DNA from: Lachnospiraceae bacterium UBA3287
GTDB taxonomy: Bacteria > Bacillota > Clostridia > Lachnospirales > Lachnospiraceae
Direction of reading: 5' to 3'
Length of the DNA: 12,311 nt
NCBI GenBank assembly: GCA_002362155.1
Contig: DETN01000001.1
Location: forward strand, 1 to 12,311
Positions 6,764 to 12,311 of the stretch are shown here, in pieces. The position numbers were made by a program, and so were the translations under genes. Numbering within the stretch: position 1 is the stretch's first letter; the number at the start of each line of letters is the position of its first letter. Below the pieces are notes generated by a model, which searched no databases, was not told where the DNA came from, and saw only the letters and a list, made by a program, of their open reading frames with translations.

Positions 6764-7480
6764 ATGCTGCACATCGCCATCGTCGAAGATGACGCCGCCA
6801 TGCGGCGCTATCTGAGGGATCAGATATCGGAATCCCTGTCCGCCTCCCGCACATCTGCCGAATACGATCTTTTCGAAAGCGGAGACTCCTTTCTCTCCGC
6901 GGCCGGAGACCACTATCATTTCGACGCGGTCTTTCTGGACATAGAAATGCCCGGGACCGACGGGATCGGGACGGCCCGGCGCTTTCTTCGCCTTCAGCCG
7001 GAGTCCCGGATCGTCTTCGTCTCTGCCAGGGAGGACCTGGTCTATGATACCTTCGCCGTCCGTCCCTTCCGCTTCCTTCCCAAAAGCAGGCTCCTTCAGC
7101 GCCTGCCCGAAACGGTGGAAGCCCTGGTAGAGGAGGCAGGAGCTTCCCTGGCGGACCGCCTGGTCTTTTCGGACTCCTCCGGGGACATGTATTCCTTCTC
7201 CCTCAGGACCGTCGTCTATATAGAAGCCAGGAACAAGGACTGCCGCATCGTCACTGACGGCGGCGAGACACTGATCCGCTGCCGGCTGACCGACATAGAG
7301 CTAAAGCTTCCCTCCGAAAATTTCATCAAGATCCACCGCAGCTACATTGTCAACGCTTCCTACATTTACCTGATCGGCAGAGCCTCTGTCACCCTGACCA
7401 CGGGAGAGGAGCTTCCCCTGTCCAGGAACCGTGTCCAGGAGGTCCGCAGGGCCTTTCTTCTTTTCGCAGGAGACAACTGA
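6764..7480 (+). CDS. LytTR-family DNA-binding response regulator
   Basis: A 238-residue AgrA/LytR-type transcription regulator. The receiver domain (about 1-120) shows the acidic pair in IVEDD (Asp9, Asp10), the phospho-acceptor Asp59 in FLDIEMPG, the switch Ser87 and Lys107 in FLPKS. The LytTR DNA-binding domain (about 131-235) shows VVYIEARNKDC, FIKIHRSYIVN and the terminal PLSRNR motif. I chose ATG 6764 because GGAG (6753-6756) sits 7 nt upstream and the receiver strand starts at once (MLHIAIVEDD). An upstream in-frame ATG at 6659 would add 35 residues unlike any receiver domain. It overlaps the kinase gene by one base. It probably acts as the output partner of that kinase and controls this operon, possibly also the divergent glycosidase cluster; targets are inferred. 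Confidence 0.93.
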   Translation: MLHIAIVEDDAAMRRYLRDQISESLSASRTSAEYDLFESGDSFLSAAGDHYHFDAVFLDIEMPGTDGIGTARRFLRLQPESRIVFVSAREDLVYDTFAVRPFRFLPKSRLLQRLPETVEALVEEAGASLADRLVFSDSSGDMYSFSLRTVVYIEARNKDCRIVTDGGETLIRCRLTDIELKLPSENFIKIHRSYIVNASYIYLIGRASVTLTTGEELPLSRNRVQEVRRAFLLFAGDN

Positions 7481-8844
7481 TGCAGACAGCATACGAATTA
7501 TTCAGACACTTACATCTCGAATGGGCCCTCTACGCCGGGATCCTTTCCCTGGGCCTGGGCAGATTTTTTTCGGAGGAAGCCCCGGGCCGCAGAGAGATCC
7601 TCTTTGTTCCCGGCTGCATCCTCACCTGCGCCCTGGCCATGCCCCTGGTCAATCTCCTGCCCTTCCGGCCGGTCTTTTCCTCTCAGGGCAGCGCTATCTG
7701 GGCCCTCTACCTGCTCTTTTTCGTGATCATGCTGGTCTGGACAGCCGTCTGCTGTCCCGGCCATGTCCGGACAGGGGCGGCCTACACGACCTATTACCTG
7801 CTTTTTATCATTCTCTTCAAGGGGGCCATGGCGCCCTTCTACGCCGCGGAGCCGGCCCTGGACCATGTCTTTTACGCCCTGGTGGATATGGCGACCATTC
7901 TTGTCCTGTGCGTCATGCTCTTTCTGATGACTGTTCTGTTCGGACGCTCCCGGCTCATGATCCGCCATTCGGACGCTCCGGGCTACTATAACCTGGCCGT
8001 CCTGATCCCCTTCCTGATCATCGTCGTCTTCTCCCTGATCGTTTCCGGACACTCCTTTTTTACGGAAAATACCCAGCCCATCCTTTCGGGCTGCCTGGCC
8101 CTGCTCCTGCCCCTGATCTACTATAACTACGCCCAGGGAAGCCGTGCCTTCGCGGAAAGCCGTGAGCTGGAAACGGCCCTCCTGCGCACCCAGGCGGACC
8201 TTGCCCACTACCGGGGAGCCATCGAACTGGATGAGAGGATCCGCAGGGAGCGGCATGAACTGAAGAACCGCTACCTCCACATCCAGATCCTCCTTAAGGA
8301 AAACCGCCTGGAGGAACTGGACGCTTACCTGTCCGAAGAGATCGGCTCCCGTATGGAGGCTATGTCGGAAGCCTATACCGGCAGTACCCTGATCGACTAT
8401 ATCCTGCATCTCAAGCAGCAGGAGGCCGAAAAGGTATCCGTCCCCTTCAAGGTATCCGTCCTGCTCAGAAAGACCCCCCGGGTCCCCGACGATCTCTTCT
8501 GCACCATCCTTCTCAACCTCCTGGACAACGCCATAGAAGCCTCCAGGACAGAGAAGGATCCCGGGATCCTGGTCACCCTCAGCAACAAAGGGGCCTACCT
8601 GGTCCTGCAGGTCAGAAACCGGGTGTCCCGAAACGTCCTTCTTTTCAATCCGGGCCTTCTGACCACCAAAAAGGACAGGGAACATCACGGCCACGGCCTG
8701 TCCATTGTCCGCTCCGCCGTGAAGGAAGCCGGCGGCATGATGGAGATCCGGACGGACGACGGCTTCTTTGATGTAACGGCCGCCCTGCCGGACTTCACGG
8801 AGCGGCCTTCCAGAAAAGCGGAGGATGTCCGCCATGCGCCCTAG
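7480..8844 (+). CDS. AgrC-like (GHKL) sensor histidine kinase
   Basis: A 454-residue membrane sensor kinase, partner of the upstream response regulator. The first about 215 residues contain six or seven hydrophobic segments (about 13-29, 40-60, 72-90, 104-120, 128-153, 170-190, 200-215). A coiled linker follows (about 222-255), then the phospho-acceptor His259 in RRERHELKNRYL. The ATPase domain has the N box LLNLLDNAIEA (345-355) and G box HGHGLSIV (403-410), typical of the AgrC/ComD-like HATPase_c_5 group. A conventional periplasmic sensing domain is absent, so the signal is likely sensed by the membrane part. The ATG overlaps the regulator's TGA (TGATG), with AGGAG upstream, so translation is coupled. 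AgrC relatives usually detect peptides, but no agrB, agrD or peptide gene lies nearby. The final 11 bases overlap the next gene. Confidence 0.92.
   Translation: MQTAYELFRHLHLEWALYAGILSLGLGRFFSEEAPGRREILFVPGCILTCALAMPLVNLLPFRPVFSSQGSAIWALYLLFFVIMLVWTAVCCPGHVRTGAAYTTYYLLFIILFKGAMAPFYAAEPALDHVFYALVDMATILVLCVMLFLMTVLFGRSRLMIRHSDAPGYYNLAVLIPFLIIVVFSLIVSGHSFFTENTQPILSGCLALLLPLIYYNYAQGSRAFAESRELETALLRTQADLAHYRGAIELDERIRRERHELKNRYLHIQILLKENRLEELDAYLSEEIGSRMEAMSEAYTGSTLIDYILHLKQQEAEKVSVPFKVSVLLRKTPRVPDDLFCTILLNLLDNAIEASRTEKDPGILVTLSNKGAYLVLQVRNRVSRNVLLFNPGLLTTKKDREHHGHGLSIVRSAVKEAGGMMEIRTDDGFFDVTAALPDFTERPSRKAEDVRHAP
8820..8824 (+). promoter_or_regulatory. Ribosome binding site that decides the lipoprotein start
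   Basis: GGAGG at 8820-8824 directly touches an ATG at 8825, leaving no spacer, but is 9 nt from the ATG at 8834. The latter is therefore the likely start and gives a cleaner lipoprotein signal (MRPRILLSL...). Confidence 0.7.
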
Positions 8845-10687
8845 GATCCTCCTCTCCCTCTGCCTTCTGTGCGGTGCCCTCGTCCTCTCCTCCTGCGGGG
8901 GGCATGCAGACAGAAAAGAACGCACGGTCCGTGTGGTCCTGGAAGAGGGAGACGGCTTTACGGCCCCCGAGTCCGTCTTCGATCTGCCCTCCGGCTCTGA
9001 CTTAAGCATCCGGATATCCCCTGAGGAGGGCTGGCAGGTCACGGGCTGCGACTATGAGGGAGCCCTTCTTGAAACAGAATCCGAGGGGCAGATCCTCCTG
9101 ACCCTCCCCGGGGTGCGCTATACCAGGACCGTCCAGGTCCATGCACAGAAGAACCCCTATGTCATCCGCTGCCACCTGGGAAGGGAAGGAAGCCCGGACG
9201 GAAAAGAAACCGTCCTGGAAATGACTTATCCCGCCTCCCACCTGCGGATCAATACCCCGGCGGGGTCCGGACAGGGCCTTTCCCCGGATGAGGGAAAAGA
9301 AACAGATCCCCGCCGCATTCCCCTGATCTCGGGGGACGGGACTGCCCTTCTGTGCGGCTGGAACACGGCTCCGGATGGAAAAGGGACAAAGATCGGTCTG
9401 GGAAGCCGGACGGAGGTCTCTGCTTTGGAACCCCTGGATCTTTACGCCGACTGGAGGCCCTTTGCGGACGCCTCCCTTTTTGACTATGCCCTTACACCCG
9501 GGGGCGGCGTCAGGATCACCGGCTATGACGGAGCAGAGAAGGACCTGGTCCTTCCCGCCTTTATAGACGGCCATCCCGTCACCGGGATCGGGGAAAGGGC
9601 CTTTTCAGGCCTCTCCTGCGCCTCCCTGGTCCTTCCGCCCACCCTCCGGGAAGTGGGCCTTTATGCCTTCGAAAACGCCTCTTTCTCCTCTCTGACCTTT
9701 TTCGATACCCTCTCCTCCGTGACAGACTACGCCTTCTCCGGCTGCAAAAATCTTGAGACAATACGAATTCAGGCCGCAAAAGCCCCTGTCTGGTCGGGGA
9801 CCTATTATGACACCTTTACGGACAAGACGGACCGGCTCCGCCTCCTGAAGGACAAAAAGAAGATCCTTCTATTCTCCGGTTCCTCCGCCCGCTTCGGCTA
9901 CGACTGCGGAAGGATCGACGCCGCCTTCCCGGACTATGGCGTGGTCAACCTGGGGGTCTTTGCCTATACCAACGCCCTGCCCCAGCTGGATCTGATCCTT
10001 CATTTCGCCGGGGAAGGGGACATCCTGGTCCACAGCCCGGAGTTTGACGCCGCATCCCGCCAGTTCTGCTGCACCAATGCCATGGACTCCGCCTTCTTCC
10101 GCATGATCGAGTCGGACTACGACCTGCTCTCTCTTCTGGACTACAGGGACTACGGAGGGCTCCTTTCCGCCTACGCCTCCTTCCACAGGGAAAGAGAAGG
10201 CATGCAGGCGGGAGACTACCGGATCAGCGCCTCCTCCTTCGATGAGGACGGCCATCCTGTTTCCGATCCCTCCTACAACGAATACGGAGACTACGTGGTC
10301 CCCCGCCCCAATGCAGAAGGCGACACCCCCATCTATGACCTGCCGGTGGATTACACCAGGGGTTCCTTTGCGAAGGATCGCTTCATCGATCCCCTGAACG
10401 GGGTATACAGGCGCTTTCTGGATCAGGGGGTCACGGTATATTTCGACTATGCTCCCAGGAACCGGGAGGCCCTCTCGGACCAGAGCACCCCTGAGGCAAG
10501 AAGGGAGCTGGACACCTGGTTTCGGGAGAGCCTCTGCGTTCCGGTCCTGGAAGACATAGAAGACTCCCTCTATCCCGGCAGGTACCTCTTCGGAACAGAC
10601 AACCACCTCTCTTCGGAGGGAGTGCAGATCCGCACGGACCGTTTTCTGAAGGCCCTTGAGGCGCGGGAGAAAGGAGGAGCAGAATGA
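8834..10687 (+). CDS. Surface lipoprotein with bacterial-repeat, leucine-rich-repeat and SGNH-hydrolase-like domains
   Basis: A 617-residue mosaic protein. It begins with a lipoprotein signal whose lipobox LSSC places the lipidated Cys at 21. Residues about 30-105 resemble a bacterial beta-repeat module. About 110-208 resemble the Listeria-Bacteroides (Flg_new) repeat, with CGWNTAPDGKGTK and LDLYADW. About 215-315 are BspA-like (LRR_5) repeats, with ITGYDG, LVLPAFIDGHPVTGIGERAF and two further AF units. From about 340 comes an SGNH-like domain: block I LFSGSSARFGYD (probable nucleophile Ser350), VVNLGVFAYTNALPQLDL, the GDILVHSPEF block, and the terminal block V GTDNHLSSEG with Asp589 and His591. 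SGNH partners of MBOAT proteins transfer or remove acyl groups on extracellular polymers; the repeats suggest binding to a surface ligand. It overlaps the kinase by 11 nt and the MBOAT by 4. Domain assignments are from motifs; activity and substrate are inferred. Confidence 0.85.
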   Translation: MRPRILLSLCLLCGALVLSSCGGHADRKERTVRVVLEEGDGFTAPESVFDLPSGSDLSIRISPEEGWQVTGCDYEGALLETESEGQILLTLPGVRYTRTVQVHAQKNPYVIRCHLGREGSPDGKETVLEMTYPASHLRINTPAGSGQGLSPDEGKETDPRRIPLISGDGTALLCGWNTAPDGKGTKIGLGSRTEVSALEPLDLYADWRPFADASLFDYALTPGGGVRITGYDGAEKDLVLPAFIDGHPVTGIGERAFSGLSCASLVLPPTLREVGLYAFENASFSSLTFFDTLSSVTDYAFSGCKNLETIRIQAAKAPVWSGTYYDTFTDKTDRLRLLKDKKKILLFSGSSARFGYDCGRIDAAFPDYGVVNLGVFAYTNALPQLDLILHFAGEGDILVHSPEFDAASRQFCCTNAMDSAFFRMIESDYDLLSLLDYRDYGGLLSAYASFHREREGMQAGDYRISASSFDEDGHPVSDPSYNEYGDYVVPRPNAEGDTPIYDLPVDYTRGSFAKDRFIDPLNGVYRRFLDQGVTVYFDYAPRNREALSDQSTPEARRELDTWFRESLCVPVLEDIEDSLYPGRYLFGTDNHLSSEGVQIRTDRFLKALEAREKGGAE

Positions 10688-12063
10688 ACTTTACTTCGCT
10701 TTTCTTTCTCCCCCTCTACGCTCTGACCGCGGTCCTTTATCCCAGGCTCAGGCCCCGGCACAGGACCTTCCTCCTTCTTTTTTCCAGCTGGCTTTTCTTC
10801 CTGCTGGAGAGCCCGGCCTCCGGAGTCATCCTCTTATGTATGATCCTCCTGACCTTCTCGGCAGGCCTGGCCATGGACTCTGCCGGTGAGCGGCCCGGCC
10901 TTAAAAAGATCCTTCTTGTCACAGTTCTGGCCCTCTGCCTGGGGACTCTTGGCCTGTTCAAATACACAGGCCTCTTTTTCCTGCCCGCAGGCATCTCCTT
11001 CTATACCTTCCAGGCCCTCTCCTATACCATCGACGTATACAGAGGCCGTTTTCCCGCAGAGAAAGACTTTCCCCGCTACGCCCTTTACCTTTCCTTCTTC
11101 CCCCAGGTGGTGGCAGGTCCCATCGAAAGACCGGGAGACCTGCTGGACCAGCTCAGGTGCAAGAATCCTGTGACCCCGGAGGATTTCCGGATCGGCGGCT
11201 TTCTCATGCTGCGGGGCTATGTCAAAAAGATCGTCATTGCAGACGCCCTTGCCCCCGCTGCGGACCTGCTCTTTGCGGGAAGCGGAGGATATACAGGCCC
11301 TAAGGTCCTTGCAGCTGCCTTTCTTTTTGCCCTGCAGATCTACGCGGACTTTTCCGGCTACTCCGACATAGCCCTTGGGAGCGCCCGCATCCTGGGGATC
11401 CGCCTGAGCGAAAACTTCCGGGAGCCCTATCTGGCGGCGGGCCTTCGGGACTTCTGGCACCGCTGGCACATTACCCTTACCAGATGGCTGACAGACTATG
11501 TCTATATCCCCCTGGGAGGAAACCGCATGGGGCCTGTCCGCACCGCCTTAAATACCCTTCTGGTCTTTGCCGTAAGCGGACTCTGGCACGGAAGAGGCGC
11601 CCACTTCCTGGTCTGGGGCCTCGTCCACGGCCTTCTCCTTCTTGCGGAGGACAGTCTCAGAGCTTTCCTGAAAGGCCCAGCAAAGGATAAATCCTCAGGG
11701 ACCTCCGGGATATCCCGGGTCCTTCTGACTTCCGCCACCTTCCTGACCGTCTCCCTCCTCTGGATCCTCTTCAGGGCCCCGGATCTTCCCACCGCCCTTG
11801 CCATGTACAGGGCCCTTCCCCTGGGCTGGGGACAGACAGGGGAGATCCAGGGATGGATCATGACCCATGGCCTTGCCTTTGTCCGCACAGCCCTGGCCAT
11901 CCTTCTCCTTTTCCTCCTGCGCCGCATCCCGGACCGGAAGGAAGTCCCTCCGGATATGAAAGCCCTGGCAGGAGGCTACCTTCTTTTTGTCCTGACCCTG
12001 ATCAGCCTCTTCCTGAACCTGCAGTCGGGGGGAGCAGCCGCTTTTATCTATTTCCAGTTCTGA
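10684..12063 (+). CDS. MBOAT-family O-acyltransferase (AlgI/PatA/DltB-like)
   Basis: A 459-residue polytopic membrane enzyme that in this family passes acyl groups across the membrane to a polysaccharide or teichoic-acid acylation system. Key signs are PAGISFYTFQALSYTIDVYRG-type block (102-121), FFPQVVAGPIERP (138-150), IYADFSGYSDIALG (219-232), FREPYLAAGLRDFWHRWHIT (245-264, His259 and His262), YIPLGGNR (274-281) and the catalytic VSGLWHG (297-303, His302). The C-terminal FIYFQF is the family ending. The segment between FKYTG and LPAGIS is only a few residues, against about 25 in AlgI-like relatives. The start overlaps the lipoprotein stop (ATGA), and AAGGAGG (10671-10677) lies 6 nt upstream. 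SGNH genes on both sides strongly support an acylation role. The acyl group and acceptor polymer cannot be told from sequence. Confidence 0.93.
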   Translation: MNFTSLFFLPLYALTAVLYPRLRPRHRTFLLLFSSWLFFLLESPASGVILLCMILLTFSAGLAMDSAGERPGLKKILLVTVLALCLGTLGLFKYTGLFFLPAGISFYTFQALSYTIDVYRGRFPAEKDFPRYALYLSFFPQVVAGPIERPGDLLDQLRCKNPVTPEDFRIGGFLMLRGYVKKIVIADALAPAADLLFAGSGGYTGPKVLAAAFLFALQIYADFSGYSDIALGSARILGIRLSENFREPYLAAGLRDFWHRWHITLTRWLTDYVYIPLGGNRMGPVRTALNTLLVFAVSGLWHGRGAHFLVWGLVHGLLLLAEDSLRAFLKGPAKDKSSGTSGISRVLLTSATFLTVSLLWILFRAPDLPTALAMYRALPLGWGQTGEIQGWIMTHGLAFVRTALAILLLFLLRRIPDRKEVPPDMKALAGGYLLFVLTLISLFLNLQSGGAAAFIYFQF

Positions 12064-12069
12064 AACGCT

Positions 12070-12311
12070 ATGAAGACAACGAAACGTTTTATCCTTATTA
12101 CAAGTCTTATAACCCTGCTGGTCCTGGCCCCCCTGACCCTGGGCGGGATCCTTCTGCCTGCCGCCTACCGGGATACCTTCATGGGCGAGCTGCCTTTCAA
12201 GGTAAAGCGCCTTCATGAAGCTTCCGGCCCCCGGATCATCGTCATCGGCGGCTCCGGCATGGCCTTTGCCCTGGACAGCGCTCTTCTGGAAAAATCCTTC
12301 CCCGGATATGC
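12070..12311 (+). CDS. Second SGNH-hydrolase-like membrane-anchored protein, 5' part only
   Basis: Only 80 residues are visible before the right edge. A basic start (MKTTKR) and hydrophobic segment (about 7-29) make a signal anchor. The short linker leads to block I, RIIVIGGSGMAFALDS (55-70), where Ser62 is the likely nucleophile, followed by FPGY (77-80). This is the DltD/AlgX-like group found with MBOAT acyltransferases. It aligns without gaps to residues 343-369 of the upstream lipoprotein, with 8 of 27 identities (including G, S, F, D and FP-Y). The ATG lies 6 nt after the MBOAT stop in the same frame and has no clear Shine-Dalgarno, so translation probably depends on the MBOAT ribosomes. 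A role as the extracellular acyl-transfer partner of the MBOAT is inferred. Confidence 0.8.
   Translation, partial: MKTTKRFILITSLITLLVLAPLTLGGILLPAAYRDTFMGELPFKVKRLHEASGPRIIVIGGSGMAFALDSALLEKSFPGY

Noticed and set aside
6742..6792. 16-codon upstream open frame overlapping the response-regulator start
   Set aside because: No Shine-Dalgarno before ATG 6742 and an uninformative product; a leader-peptide role cannot be supported.
7510..9042. Minus-strand open frame of 510 codons opposite the histidine kinase
   Set aside because: Charged, low-complexity translation with no domains; the kinase on the other strand has clear H, N and G boxes.

Overview
The window looks like chromosomal DNA of a GC-rich, plant-fibre-degrading gut or rumen Clostridia, most likely Lachnospiraceae. 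This is inferred from strong AGGAGG-type ribosome binding sites, a domain-permuted GH3 enzyme, a GPH-type sugar symporter beside a GH43 enzyme, and a BspA-like leucine-rich-repeat lipoprotein. No RNA genes, CRISPR arrays, insertion sequences or phage genes were seen.

Left half (1-6519, all on the minus strand): a glycan-use cluster read right to left. It runs from a large membrane-anchored, permuted GH3 glycosidase (6519-3439), through a 137-residue four-helix membrane protein (3421-3008) and a signal-less GH43 enzyme (2907-1447), to a GPH-family sugar:cation symporter (1411 to beyond the left edge). The likely flow is trimming outside the membrane by GH3, uptake by the symporter and cytoplasmic hydrolysis by GH43. 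Xylo- or arabino-oligosaccharides are the likeliest substrates, but the exact sugar cannot be read from sequence. A hairpin followed by a T-run between the membrane protein and GH43 (2933-2986) has the polarity of a terminator for the opposite, plus strand.

Centre (6520-6763): a divergent control region with several short dyads, a repeated 8-mer and a plausible -10 box for the rightward operon.

Right half (6764-12311, all on the plus strand): five tightly coupled genes. They encode a LytTR response regulator, an AgrC-like membrane histidine kinase, a 617-residue lipoprotein joining surface-repeat and leucine-rich-repeat modules to an SGNH-hydrolase-like domain, an MBOAT acyltransferase, and a second membrane-anchored SGNH protein cut by the right edge. 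The first three junctions overlap (1, 11 and 4 nt) and the fourth has a 6-nt gap, so this is almost certainly one operon. MBOAT plus SGNH partners is the known layout for acylation of extracellular polymers (AlgI/AlgJ/AlgX, PatA/PatB, DltB/DltD). Here it is joined to its own sensor pair and to an SGNH partner carrying surface-recognition repeats. I judge this putative sensor-controlled surface-polymer acylation operon to be the most interesting content of the window.
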